A stretch of 24,318 nucleotides of DNA from Chloroflexota bacterium (GCA_023423795.1 JAFAEX010000254.1:1-24318), one strand, 5' to 3'; numbered from the stretch's first letter, positions 12,481 through 22,564 are shown. Made by a program: numbers and translations. The notes: generated from the letters alone by a model not told the origin.

Positions 12481-15123
12481 CTAGGCCACGCCGGCGGCGG
12501 CCGGCTCTCGGATCGGGGAAGCCACCTCGTCCGTCTCGCCGTTTGCCGAATCGCCGGTCATCCGGTTGCCGCCGAGCGCGGGGTCCGACGCGCGATCCCT
12601 GCCGGATTCCGGCCGGTCCGGGTTCGGCGGATCGTCGTCCCACGGGGTCGGGCGGGACAGCACCCGGCGGGCGCTCATCCCGGACTGGACGACGAGCGCG
12701 TAGAAGCGGGTATCGACGGGCAGCGGCAACGTCGCGGCCACCGCGGGATCGACCTTGAGGTCCGCCACCACCGACGCTGGCGCGGCGAGGAACCGGGCCA
12801 CCGGCGGGGCGACGTGCTCGGCCGGGGAGGTCGAGGCGAGTTGCTGGACGCGGACCGCACCATCGGGCGGCATCGAGCGGAGGACGCGGCGTCGTGCTGG
12901 CCGCAATTCCTCCTGCGGGTCGAACGCCGGATCGCCCGCCTGTTCGGCCGCTTCTTCGAAGAGGTTGCCGAGCAGGTGGTCGGGTACCCACTGGTCGCTG
13001 GGAAGCCGCGTGCACGACCGCTTGAACGACGCGACGACCTCAGCGACCTCCAGGTCGCTCAGCGGTTGCGGCGCGAGGCGGCCGGGCCGGATGACCCCGG
13101 TGACCGCGTCGTCGTCCGGTGGGGCCGTTTCGAGCGGGCGGTGGCCGAGGGCTTCGAATGCCGTCATCCGCGCGCGCCGCTCGACGACCTCGGTTTGGGC
13201 GGAGGCGACGTTCGCCTTCGTGAGCGACTGCTCGACGGCGCGGATGTCCGCCGGCAGCCGGCGGGCAACGTCATCGCGCCACGCGCAGGCGCGCCCGTAG
13301 ACCTCATCCCAGGCGCGTTCGAGCACGATGCGCTGCCGCAACGCGGTGAAGACGGCGATGGCGACCAGCGGCACGACAATCGCGAAGCCGCTCCAGAGGA
13401 TGATCTGGGCGTTGTCCGGCAGATCCGCGATCAGGTTGCGCAGCCAGTCGAACTGCCACAGGTTGCCGAAGACCTCCCGTTCGGCCAGCGCCTGGGGCAG
13501 ATCGGATTGGGGAATGCCGAGGTTGGCCAGTTCGCGGGCCTGCCGGAGGAGTTCGCCGGTAAAGCCATCTATTTGATCCGTCGTGTAGCTAGTCGTCAGG
13601 GTGTCGACGCGTTCCACGAGTTGGGCGAGGAACGCCTTGGCCTCGATCAACGTCCACGCCACCAGCGCCCAGGTGATGCCGATGGTCATCAGGGTGACCT
13701 GCAGCAGCAGGAGCGGGTTGATCTTGCGCTCCAGCGCCGCGATCAGCTTCTCGTCGGCGTTGGCGAGCGCTTCCCGCGGCGGCTTGACCAGCGCCACGGC
13801 GTCGATCGGCTCGGGCGGGGCGTCGGGAACGTCGCGCAGTTCGGACGCGCGCACCTGGAGGTCGGCGGTGGCGCGGTCGTAGAGGCGGTGCATCGGGGCG
13901 AAGAACCCGCGTAGCGAATCGTCCACGAGGACGACGCGCTCCTGGGAATCGACGTCCGCGCGGTAGGCGTCGAGCGTCGCCGTCGCGTGGTGCTGGACCG
14001 ATTGCCGCCGGTCGCGGTGGACGACCAGCATTTCGTGCCGCCAGTCGTCGGCGGCGATTAGCCAGGCGTCGAGCAGGCCGCGGTAGCGATCGAACTCCTG
14101 CCGCGACGACCGCCAGAAACGCGGCGACCAGCGCGGGACGTCGAGCTGCGGCCAGCGTCCCTCGTCGGCAAGGCGCACGCGGTCGAGGTGGGGGTAGGCG
14201 GGATCGAAGGTGGCCGGCACCGGCGCGGCGAGGGCGGAGAAGAGCTGCGCCCGCCGCCGCTCCGCGTTTTCGCGGAACACGGACGGGGCGTCCCAGTGCA
14301 GGCAGGCACCGGCGGCGCTGGCGAAGACCGGCATCGTATCCCAGCCGCCGGGCCCACCACCGACCGGTGGCACGAAGGCGCGTTCGGCGCCCGGCACGTT
14401 GCCGTGGGCGACGTCGGTCAGGAGCATCGTGTCGGCGAAGCGGAAGGCGAGGCCGATCGTTTCCCGGTGCCGTTCGTCGTAGTACCCGCCGACGGCGTCG
14501 CGGTCGGTGAGGACGTACGCCATGACGCTGATTCGCCCGGGCGTCGTTTCCCCGACCAGGTGATCGACCAGCGCGCGGGCACGGTGCGCCGCGTCCCGCT
14601 GCTGGTCCGGCGTCAGTCCCCACGACAGGTGGCGCACCAGCAGGAACATCCGCGCTTCGACGTGGAGTTCGTCGAGCCGCCGGTCGAGCCGGGAGAGCCA
14701 GCCCGCGAGGTCGGCCGTCTCCGCCGAGCAGAGGTCGGCGACGACCCAGACGTGGGGCGTCAGCACCTCGCGATCGGCCCAGCGCAGCGCCTCGCGGCTT
14801 TGCTGGGCGGCCAGCAGCGCGGCGAGCGCGTCCTCCACCCGCCGGATCGCGGCGTCGCCCGGCATCGGCGGGGCGGCATCGTCCGCCGCGAGCAGCGTGT
14901 CGGAGCCGCCGTCGTCATCGTCCTCGTCCGGCTGGGCCTCATCGAGGCGCAGGCCGGGCAGGATCTGGTTCGCGGCGGCGAGTTCGCGCCCCACCTCGTC
15001 GTCGGTGAACCAGCGGGCCAGCCGGGCCACGACCTCGTCCCCGAAGGGATCGAGGCCGAGCCAGACGGACGACCCGCGTGGCCGCTCGCGGGGTCGATCA
15101 GGCATGGACGACCGACTGGCCAT
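12481..15123 (-). CDS. Two-TM protein with possible degenerate tubulin-like N-terminus
   Basis: An 880-residue protein not matching a named family I know. Its N-terminus (VWLGLDPFGDEVVARLARWF, ~20-39), VWVVADLCSAETADLAGWL (125-143) and RISVMAYVLTDRDAVG (197-212) line up in order with the tubulin-like protein upstream, but the glycine GTP motifs are lost. An acidic run lies at 66-75. Membrane segments are at ~469-493 and ~573-594, with an ~80-residue loop between them. The C-terminal ~285 residues are charged and probably cytoplasmic, with a disordered, Pro/Asp-rich end. The start overlaps the tubulin-like gene by 26 nt; ATG 15105 (8-nt overlap) is an equally possible start. Tight coupling suggests it is a membrane anchor or regulator of the polymer. 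Confidence 0.8.
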   Translation of the reverse strand: MASRSSMPDRPRERPRGSSVWLGLDPFGDEVVARLARWFTDDEVGRELAAANQILPGLRLDEAQPDEDDDDGGSDTLLAADDAAPPMPGDAAIRRVEDALAALLAAQQSREALRWADREVLTPHVWVVADLCSAETADLAGWLSRLDRRLDELHVEARMFLLVRHLSWGLTPDQQRDAAHRARALVDHLVGETTPGRISVMAYVLTDRDAVGGYYDERHRETIGLAFRFADTMLLTDVAHGNVPGAERAFVPPVGGGPGGWDTMPVFASAAGACLHWDAPSVFRENAERRRAQLFSALAAPVPATFDPAYPHLDRVRLADEGRWPQLDVPRWSPRFWRSSRQEFDRYRGLLDAWLIAADDWRHEMLVVHRDRRQSVQHHATATLDAYRADVDSQERVVLVDDSLRGFFAPMHRLYDRATADLQVRASELRDVPDAPPEPIDAVALVKPPREALANADEKLIAALERKINPLLLLQVTLMTIGITWALVAWTLIEAKAFLAQLVERVDTLTTSYTTDQIDGFTGELLRQARELANLGIPQSDLPQALAEREVFGNLWQFDWLRNLIADLPDNAQIILWSGFAIVVPLVAIAVFTALRQRIVLERAWDEVYGRACAWRDDVARRLPADIRAVEQSLTKANVASAQTEVVERRARMTAFEALGHRPLETAPPDDDAVTGVIRPGRLAPQPLSDLEVAEVVASFKRSCTRLPSDQWVPDHLLGNLFEEAAEQAGDPAFDPQEELRPARRRVLRSMPPDGAVRVQQLASTSPAEHVAPPVARFLAAPASVVADLKVDPAVAATLPLPVDTRFYALVVQSGMSARRVLSRPTPWDDDPPNPDRPESGRDRASDPALGGNRMTGDSANGETDEVASPIREPAAAGVA

Positions 15124-18100
15124 AGTTCATCCGCTGGAGGATGGCCTGTTCGATCAGAACCAGGACCTCCACGTCGCGTTCCCCGAGGTGCAGCCGCTCG
15201 GCAGCGCGAAGCAGTTCGGCGACGAGCAGCTGTGCCCGGTGCTGTCGCGCTTGCTGCTGGTCCTCCGACAACGCTCGCGTGCTGTCATCGACGCGGCGCG
15301 TGAATTCGAGCGCCATCGTCGGTTCCTCGTCGAAAACTTGCTTCAGTTCGGAAATGGAGCCGAGCGACCGCGGTTCGTCGTGAAGATGGAGCCGCACGGC
15401 CTCGCCTTCGAGCGCACCGGAATCGTCGAGCTGGATGATGCCGAGTTCCAAACCCAGGCCGATGGCGTACAGCACCTTCTCGTCCGCCGTTTCGGCTGGG
15501 CGGATCACCGGATCGACGCAGTTCTCGAACCGGGCGTCGGTGTAGAGGAACTTGTCGCGCGCCTTCTGGGCGGACGAGTCGCGCATCTTCTTGAGCTCGC
15601 GGTCGTCGAGGTAGAAGAGCGGCGCGACGCCTTCGCGGCTGTAGAGCACGATCCGGTCGCGCCCGGGCAGCCACTTCGGAGTACCGGCTTGCATCAGGCT
15701 GGCGATCTGGTCGAGCGATCCCTTGATGCCGTGGCGGGTTTCGGCGATGCGGTACGCCTTTTCGTCTGTCGCCAGGACGACGAAGCCGTAGGGCTGGCCG
15801 TGATTGGCGGTCATCAGGCCGTTGAGGTTCCAGAACGGGCGAACACGCTTCTGGCATTCCTCGAGCCGGCGGTGGATGAAGAACTGGAGCACGAGTTGCT
15901 CCCAGTCCTTGGCGGGAACCCCGGCGTCCTCGGCATTCTGCCGCTGTGCCTTGATTTCCCGGTCGGCCTGCTCCACCGCTGCGTCGTGGAGGCCAAGGGC
16001 GGTACGGGCCTTGCACTCGGCTGCCAGCGCATCCCAGATCGACATCTCCCGCACCCGGCGGCCGAGGCGGTTGACCCCGTCGGAGACGATGGCGTTTTCG
16101 AGTTGGTCCATGTAGCGGTCGTGGGTCAGCGCCGATGGTCCGACGAGTGGATCGAGCAAGCGCTTGAACGTTTCCATGACGACGCCGGTCGTCGCCAGCG
16201 CCTCCGGTTGCTCGATCGGATTGCCGTCGGCGTCCACCGAGGCGTCCAGGATGCTGGGATCGTTGGCGTCCTTGGGCGGCGCGGTGACGAGGCTCGCGCA
16301 GGCATCGACGCCGTGGCGCCGGGTCTCGTCGAGCAGTTCGTGGAAGTGGTGGGCAAGCAGTTTGGGGTCATCGAGGACCGCAAGGTCGAGGACGCCGGAG
16401 CGGCCGTGCTCGCCGACGTCGGTCTGGGTTTCCCGCTCGAGGTTCTGGCGAAGGAGGTCGGCGGTGTCCTTCAGTTCCTTGAGCACCCGTTGCATGCGGA
16501 TGGTTTCGACGCTGAGTTCACGGTACGTCTGCCGCGCGGCGAGCATTCGCTGCTGGTCGGTCGTGCGATCGACCAGTGACCTGAACGGCCCCCTGAGGAA
16601 CTTCTCCTTGGCCGCCTTGCCGTCACGATTGAATACACGGGTGAGGCCGTTGCCGAATCCGTTGGGGAGATGGTTGATGGCGGCGGAATAGGCGTTCTGG
16701 GCGTCCGCCAACTGCTTCTTGAGGCCGACTGCGCCGGTGTCCTGGTTGCCTTCGTAGAGTTCGTTGAGTTGGCGCCACTGGCCCTCGATCGCGATCCGGA
16801 GGCCGGTCACCGATTCGTAGGCGAGGCCGAGCGCGGACGGCCCGCCTTCGGTCAGCCAGTCGATCACGGCCGCGCGAAGGTAGCCATTCGGCCCGGAGAA
16901 CGCTTCCCTGATCTCCTGTCCGCGCCGCACGTAATGGGTGTTGAGTTGCTTGCCGGCATAGGCGTCGATCTGGGCGATGGCGGCCGTTGCCATGGCTTGC
17001 GCCGACGGTCCGTTTGCCTTCGCGAACGGGGTTCCCGGCGTGATCGACATCTGGGTGGGGAATGCGGGCTTGGCTTTTTGCTTGCCGGTCGTTGGGTCGA
17101 TGACGGCTTTGTCGAATTCCGATTTGAACGCCGGCTTGCCGTCCCAGACCAGTGCGTGCCGTTGCATGAAGTTCTCGACCGCCCCGGCCACGATCGCGTC
17201 GTCCTCGTCAGCCATGCGGGCGAGGACGTCGATGGCGAACTTGCGGGCGAGGTGGCGCTCGACCCGATCGACCGGGAAGACCAGCGAGGCGACGGCGGCG
17301 CTGGCATAGGTCGTCGGTCGTCCACCTACTTCGGGCCGGGCCTGCAACTGCATGATGAACTGGGAGTGCGGCCCGCGGATCGCGTTTTGCAGGCCCTCGT
17401 CGATCAGGCCGGAAAAGCTCTCGGCGATCAGCGTCTCCGCGATCAGGTCGGAGTACTTGCTGAACTCGTCGAGGCTCTGGCCGCTCTGGTTTTCGCGCCC
17501 GAACAGGTAGACGTATTCGAACGGCCGCTGCTTGCCGTAGATGACGTTGCCCTGGCCCGGCCACTGGAAGTACGGCGTCAACTGGTTATCCGGGGTTCCG
17601 GCAACGCGCTGGCAGTAGTCGATTTCCCGCAGCGCCGAATCGGTGTTCGCCCAGACGCTCGATGAATCGGCCGCGCCCGGGCCCATTTCGGTCACGCTCG
17701 CGAGCGGGAAGACGCCGATAATCGGGCAATACTCGGGCAGCGACTGCCGCAGGTGCTGGGCAAACGTCAGCGCCATGCCGCTGCCGGAGCCGCCGCCCAG
17801 CGAGCAGACGAGGTAGACCGGGACGGTGCGGATGCCGGTCGCGGGGCCGAGCACGGCGTCGATCTCGCGCAGGTTCTCCAGCACGGCAGGCATCGCCTGC
17901 CGGCCGAGGCCGGTGAGGGAGATGCGGTAGGCGAGCCGGCCCTTGACCCGAAGCTGGCCGGCGCCGCTTGCGTATGGACCCGCCATCAACGGCGATCCGG
18001 TGGTCACGCCGTGGATGCGGCGCTCCGGCCACCAGGTGCGGAACGCCGGATCGCCGCCGCGCCACCACGAGTCGATCTTGGCATCGACCTCGAACTTGTC

Positions 18101-18313
18101 CTTGCCTTCCGGCAGGTCGAACACCTGGGCCGCGTCAAACCCGCCGGAGACGCCGTCTTTCCAAGTGTCCAACAGCATGAACCGGAACTGGTCGGCCGAT
18201 TCGAGGGCCGACGGCGTGTCGCCCGCAAGGGCTACCCGGACGCCGAGGGCGTCGCGCACCCTGGCCACGATGGAACCGCCGATCCCGCCGATTCCGATGA
18301 AGATCCCCGGCAT
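15098..18313 (-). CDS. Tubulin-like (FtsZ/tubulin superfamily) GTPase
   Basis: A 1071-residue protein with the nucleotide-binding marks of the tubulin superfamily, close to the family called tubulin-like (Tubulin_2). IFIGIGGIGGSIVARV (4-18) is the T1-type glycine loop, and YLVCSLGGGSGSGMALTF (167-184) holds GGGSGSG (173-179), the tubulin/FtsZ signature. A FPLASVTEMGPG segment and NTDSALREIDY follow, as in the GTPase domain. It is about three times the length of FtsZ; the long C-terminal part (from ~450) is helical, charged and unrecognised. The ATG at 18313 is chosen because GAGGAG lies six bases upstream; the longer 18379 start would overlap the VWA gene. It likely binds GTP and polymerises under the membrane with the VWA and two-TM partners. 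Confidence 0.9.
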   Translation of the reverse strand: MPGIFIGIGGIGGSIVARVRDALGVRVALAGDTPSALESADQFRFMLLDTWKDGVSGGFDAAQVFDLPEGKDKFEVDAKIDSWWRGGDPAFRTWWPERRIHGVTTGSPLMAGPYASGAGQLRVKGRLAYRISLTGLGRQAMPAVLENLREIDAVLGPATGIRTVPVYLVCSLGGGSGSGMALTFAQHLRQSLPEYCPIIGVFPLASVTEMGPGAADSSSVWANTDSALREIDYCQRVAGTPDNQLTPYFQWPGQGNVIYGKQRPFEYVYLFGRENQSGQSLDEFSKYSDLIAETLIAESFSGLIDEGLQNAIRGPHSQFIMQLQARPEVGGRPTTYASAAVASLVFPVDRVERHLARKFAIDVLARMADEDDAIVAGAVENFMQRHALVWDGKPAFKSEFDKAVIDPTTGKQKAKPAFPTQMSITPGTPFAKANGPSAQAMATAAIAQIDAYAGKQLNTHYVRRGQEIREAFSGPNGYLRAAVIDWLTEGGPSALGLAYESVTGLRIAIEGQWRQLNELYEGNQDTGAVGLKKQLADAQNAYSAAINHLPNGFGNGLTRVFNRDGKAAKEKFLRGPFRSLVDRTTDQQRMLAARQTYRELSVETIRMQRVLKELKDTADLLRQNLERETQTDVGEHGRSGVLDLAVLDDPKLLAHHFHELLDETRRHGVDACASLVTAPPKDANDPSILDASVDADGNPIEQPEALATTGVVMETFKRLLDPLVGPSALTHDRYMDQLENAIVSDGVNRLGRRVREMSIWDALAAECKARTALGLHDAAVEQADREIKAQRQNAEDAGVPAKDWEQLVLQFFIHRRLEECQKRVRPFWNLNGLMTANHGQPYGFVVLATDEKAYRIAETRHGIKGSLDQIASLMQAGTPKWLPGRDRIVLYSREGVAPLFYLDDRELKKMRDSSAQKARDKFLYTDARFENCVDPVIRPAETADEKVLYAIGLGLELGIIQLDDSGALEGEAVRLHLHDEPRSLGSISELKQVFDEEPTMALEFTRRVDDSTRALSEDQQQARQHRAQLLVAELLRAAERLHLGERDVEVLVLIEQAILQRMNYGQSVVHA

Positions 18314-18338
18314 GGTTTGCTCCTCGAACGCGCCTGTG

Positions 18339-21300
18339 CTAGCCGATTGCGCCCTCGCCGAATCCGCCGCTAGCGTCATCAGTGACCGAATCGATTTTGT
18401 TCCTTACATACTCGAACGGGCTGCCGTCCTCCGGGTCGATCCGGGTGTCTGGCGTGATGTTCTCGGACTTGCCAGCTTCGACATCCTGGCCGAGGATGGT
18501 CACCGGCGCGGCGGCCACGAACTTGGCGGCGCCGGTCAGTCGACCCCCGAACCTTCCCTTGATCTCGCCAACTGGGCCGTTTCCGACGACGACCAGGGAG
18601 CCTGGACCTCCGATCAGGCCGCCTCCCCGTGGAAGCGATACGGGCGTGCCGTCGATGCTCACCGCGGCGTCGGCCGGAAGGCCTGGCCAGAGGAGGAACA
18701 CGGCGGCGGCTGCCAGGAGCGCCAACAGGCCCAACCCGACGTTGCGGATCAAGGACCATAGGTCGAACGGTTCGTAAACCCTGGCCTTCACCGAGAAGTC
18801 TTCGTCGGTTGGGTTGCGCGCCGGTTCGTCCTGGCCGGCGATCATCGCCTGCGCGCCGTTCGGGTCGAGGGTGAGCGTGCCGCCGAGGGTGTGGGCGTCC
18901 GACAGGCCGAGGGCGCGCAGGCGATCCTCGCCGGCCTCGATGACCGCGACGATCGTCTCCTGGTCCGGCGCGAAGGTGACCGTGGCGGGCCGGGACGCGC
19001 CGCCTTCGGCCAGCAGGTTTTCCTCGGCGACCGAGCCGGCGTAGAGCCGCACGGTTGCCGATTCCGCAAGCGGGCTGTCTCCGTCGAGCGCGAGGGTCAC
19101 CGCCGGCCGGGCGTCGCCGTCCAGCCCATCGGCCGTGATGACGCGCTCCCAGCGGCGCGGGTCCGCTCCGGTGCCGGTGGATTCCACCTCGAGCAGTTCC
19201 GGCGACCACGCGCCTGGGTCGATGGTGACGGCGGGCACACTGACCGTCAGCGGGGCGCTCGCTTCCGCCCGCGCCTCGTCGCCCGGCGCGATGTCCACGC
19301 CGTCGATGGAGATGAAGACGCCCTCGCCTTCCGCGACCAGGGCGATCGGCAGGTCGAAGGCCCCTGCCTCGGGGAACGCCGACTTCGGCGCGGTGATCGC
19401 GACGTCTACCCGCTGCTTGTCGTCGGCAAGGCCGATGGACGAGCCGGCCGGCTCGCCATCGACGAGCAGTTCGGCTTCGGCGCCGGGGAAGTCGCGACGC
19501 AGGTCGGCGTCGTCGAGCACCACCGTGACGACCGCGCCGTCGCTCAACTCGTAGTCCACCGGAGCGACGAACGTAACGTCGTCACTGCCGTCCGGCACGG
19601 TGGATACGGTCTGGCCTTCGATCTTCTGGATCGACAACGCGGCGCTCGGCGGCGTGGTGATCGCCAGCCGCGCCTCCGGGTTGAGCGTGTACCGGTCGCC
19701 TTGCCGCGCCGCGCCCGGGGCGTCCACCCGGGCGCCCTGCGAATCCAGCACCACCGGGATACGGATGGCGTGCCCTTCGTCCTCGTTGGGACCGAGCGCC
19801 TGCGCGGCGGTCATCGTCATCTCGACCACCAGCGCGATCGGAGCTTGTTGCTCGGCGAGGGCCGCCGGGGACGGCACGACCGTGCCGCCGACCTCGAAGG
19901 ACGCCGACACGCCGTCCGGCAACGCCTCCGCGTCGATGGCGAGGGTTCCCTGGGCGCAGTTGCGCAGGTCGGCCGCGATAACGCCGCGCCACACGAGCGG
20001 ATCGGGTCCGGTATCCCGGGTGGTGATCGCCAGCAGGTCCGGCGCGAACGCGATCGCCGGCAGGGCGATGACGCACTCTGGAATGACCTCGATCGGCGCC
20101 GCGATCGGGGCCGTCACCGTCCCGTCCGGGTTCGTCGTTCCTCCGGGCACGTCGAGGATGGCGCCGTCCGGGGACGCCCGGAACCGGACCTCCGCCGAGA
20201 CGTCGTGGCGGCCTTCGCCGAGCCGCTGGGCCTCCCGCCGGTCCGCCCGCACCGCGACCGTGCCCGATTGCGCGGAGTCGCCAGCGGCAAGGGTGATCGA
20301 CCGCGACTCCGTGCCGTCCTCGGCGACGAACGCTGCGCTCGCTTCGCCACCAGTCGCCGTGATCGTGACCGACGTGCCCTCGCTCATGTCGCAGGCGATC
20401 TGGCCCGTCCATTCCAGCGAGGGGTCGTTGGCGCCGTCGAGGACGACCTGCTGCTCGGCGAGGCCGGGAATCTTGCACCGCACGACCGGGCGCTCCGCCA
20501 CCGTGACCCGCACTGGGACCGCGATGGTGAACGTGCCGACGTCGTTGCTGGTTGCGCCCGGCGGCGGAGCGAAGGCCGCCACGCCCGGATCGACCACGAG
20601 ATCGACCGCGGTATCGTGATCGCCGGCGCCCAGTCCGGTCACCGCCGCCCGCGGCGCGGTGACGACGAGATCGACGCGAACCGGCTCGTCGGCTGCGACC
20701 GTCCGGGTGCGCTCCTCGCCGTCCACGACCAGCGACGCGCGCGCGCCGGGCATCGCCTGGCGCAGTGTGGAGTCGTCGATGACGACCTCGGCGGCGCAGC
20801 CGTCGCTGCCGCCGAGATCGATGGAGCCGTCCCAGCGGACCGGGCCGCCGCTCGCATCCCCCTCGGTCACCGTCTGGCCGGGCAGGTCCGCGACCTCGAC
20901 GGTGCACTCCGGCTGCGGCTGGATCGTGAGCGGCGCGGCGAGCGAGACGGCGTAGGTACCGTCGTCGTTGCGGACCGCCCCGGCGCCGGTGATGGAGAGG
21001 TCGGTTTCGCGCGGAGCGACCACGAGGTCCACCGGGATCTGGGACTCTCCGTCGGGCAGCGTGGCCAGGTCGCTTGCCGGTGCAGACAGCACGAGTTCCA
21101 GACCGGCCTGGTTGCCGTCCAGCGAGACGGAATCCCGAAGCGGACCGGCGCCGACGCGGAGGCCGAGCGTGGCGTTGGGCAGGATCTCGTCGAGCCGCAA
21201 GCGGTCGATCCGCAGACCGATCTCGCCGCCCTCGGGGAAGGAGGCGTCGATCGGCGCCGTCCACTCAACCGGCGCTTCCTCGCCACGGACGATGGTCGGT

Positions 21301-22484
21301 TGCGTCGATTCGCCAAACTCCAGTTCGACCGTCGGGGCGGCCCGAGCCGCCCCGAACGTCACCGGCAACCGGGACGGAATGAAGAAGATCTCGGGGTCGT
21401 CCGACCGGACCTCGACGTGGGTGGTGAACGGACCGGACCCCGAATCCGGGAGGTTCGCCAGCGTGTAGGTCAACGGGAGGCCGTCCTCGGTGAGGACCGA
21501 GCCCCCGGCGCGGAACGCGACCTGGACGTCGTCTGGAAGGTCCGCCGGGTCGTCGTTGACGACGACGGAGATGCCGTCGCCGAGGTCGCCGGAGGAGGCG
21601 CAGAGCAGGTTCGTCGCCGGTGCGCCGGGCGCCAGCGTGCCGAGGTCGGGCGGGGCGACCGACAGGCGAACCTCCCGAACAGGCGCACCGCCCCTCGCCG
21701 TCTCGACGACATCGACGCCGATCTCTACGAGGTCCACGCGGTTGGGGACCTCGACCCCCAGCGAAACGTACTTGACGAACAGGTACGGCTGTTCCTGCGT
21801 GTATTCGCCAAGCACCGCGGCGAGGTTGGCAAGGCTGAAGTTGCCGTTGGCGTCGAGGTCTTCCGGACCGTTGCCGATGCCATCGGTGTAGAGCAGGATC
21901 GTCTGGATGTGCTCGCGGTCGTCGCCGGCGCGCATCCCGTCCAGCAGGTCGAGGGCGTACTGGACTGACGAGGTGATATGGGTTTCGATGTTGTCGGCCG
22001 GAAGGCTGTCAATGTAGGCAAGTGCGGCGGCTCCGTCGCCGTCCGGCGCGTCCGGATTCTCGATGCCGAAGGTGCGAACACGAAGCGGATCGACTGGGTT
22101 CCCAAAGGGGATGATATGGACGAGCGACCCTGGCTGGAGTTCGCCCACGTACTCCTTGATGGACTCCTTGACCGTGGCGAAAATGTCGCGGCTCGGATCT
22201 ACCGAGCCATCGGCGAGAGCGCCCACCATCGATCCGCTGACGTCCACCAGCACGGCGTAGTCGTAGAGCGGGCTGGCGGGATCGTCTCGATCGACCGGCG
22301 ACACGGCGGGATCCGGACAGGCAGCGTCCGGCTGCGCCGCCGAAGCGAAGGCGAGACTGGGCGACGGCGGCCATCCCGGGGATGCGGACGCCGACCACGG
22401 AACGCCGGCGACGCCGGACAGGACGACCAACAGCGCCACGGCAACCAGCAGGCGCCGATGCAGGCATTTCGCCAGGCTGGACAA
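18339..22484 (-). CDS. Secreted VWA-domain protein with six repeat modules and a TM anchor
   Basis: A 1381-residue envelope protein. A basic start and hydrophobic stretch (RRLLVAVALLVVLSGVAG, ~10-27) form a signal peptide. The VWA domain (~72-275) carries the MIDAS motif DVSGSM (81-86), a Thr in ETHIT (~168-171) and YTDG (T200, D201), so metal-dependent ligand binding is plausible. From ~385 to ~1225 there are six diverged modules with conserved W/F positions at 408, 551, 692, 832, 972 and 1112, about 140 residues apart. A membrane segment (~1242-1267) and a Gly-rich 112-residue tail, probably cytoplasmic, end the protein. TTG 22484 is chosen over TTG 22529 because GGAGGG sits exactly six bases upstream. 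It is the first gene of the operon; the tubulin-like gene starts 25 nt after it. Confidence 0.88.
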   Translation of the reverse strand: MSSLAKCLHRRLLVAVALLVVLSGVAGVPWSASASPGWPPSPSLAFASAAQPDAACPDPAVSPVDRDDPASPLYDYAVLVDVSGSMVGALADGSVDPSRDIFATVKESIKEYVGELQPGSLVHIIPFGNPVDPLRVRTFGIENPDAPDGDGAAALAYIDSLPADNIETHITSSVQYALDLLDGMRAGDDREHIQTILLYTDGIGNGPEDLDANGNFSLANLAAVLGEYTQEQPYLFVKYVSLGVEVPNRVDLVEIGVDVVETARGGAPVREVRLSVAPPDLGTLAPGAPATNLLCASSGDLGDGISVVVNDDPADLPDDVQVAFRAGGSVLTEDGLPLTYTLANLPDSGSGPFTTHVEVRSDDPEIFFIPSRLPVTFGAARAAPTVELEFGESTQPTIVRGEEAPVEWTAPIDASFPEGGEIGLRIDRLRLDEILPNATLGLRVGAGPLRDSVSLDGNQAGLELVLSAPASDLATLPDGESQIPVDLVVAPRETDLSITGAGAVRNDDGTYAVSLAAPLTIQPQPECTVEVADLPGQTVTEGDASGGPVRWDGSIDLGGSDGCAAEVVIDDSTLRQAMPGARASLVVDGEERTRTVAADEPVRVDLVVTAPRAAVTGLGAGDHDTAVDLVVDPGVAAFAPPPGATSNDVGTFTIAVPVRVTVAERPVVRCKIPGLAEQQVVLDGANDPSLEWTGQIACDMSEGTSVTITATGGEASAAFVAEDGTESRSITLAAGDSAQSGTVAVRADRREAQRLGEGRHDVSAEVRFRASPDGAILDVPGGTTNPDGTVTAPIAAPIEVIPECVIALPAIAFAPDLLAITTRDTGPDPLVWRGVIAADLRNCAQGTLAIDAEALPDGVSASFEVGGTVVPSPAALAEQQAPIALVVEMTMTAAQALGPNEDEGHAIRIPVVLDSQGARVDAPGAARQGDRYTLNPEARLAITTPPSAALSIQKIEGQTVSTVPDGSDDVTFVAPVDYELSDGAVVTVVLDDADLRRDFPGAEAELLVDGEPAGSSIGLADDKQRVDVAITAPKSAFPEAGAFDLPIALVAEGEGVFISIDGVDIAPGDEARAEASAPLTVSVPAVTIDPGAWSPELLEVESTGTGADPRRWERVITADGLDGDARPAVTLALDGDSPLAESATVRLYAGSVAEENLLAEGGASRPATVTFAPDQETIVAVIEAGEDRLRALGLSDAHTLGGTLTLDPNGAQAMIAGQDEPARNPTDEDFSVKARVYEPFDLWSLIRNVGLGLLALLAAAAVFLLWPGLPADAAVSIDGTPVSLPRGGGLIGGPGSLVVVGNGPVGEIKGRFGGRLTGAAKFVAAAPVTILGQDVEAGKSENITPDTRIDPEDGSPFEYVRNKIDSVTDDASGGFGEGAIG

Positions 22485-22564
22485 AGCGAACCCTCCGGCG
22501 GGGTCGGACGATGGGACGAACACATCCAACAGACGGCGGCTGGCGGCTTTTCGTTCCGTCCGCT

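Noticed and set aside
18891..21968. 1025-codon open frame on the + strand opposite the VWA gene
   Set aside because: High GC leaves antisense frames open. The translation is Arg/Gly/Asp-rich without domains, while the minus-strand frame has a signal peptide, MIDAS motif, repeats and TM.
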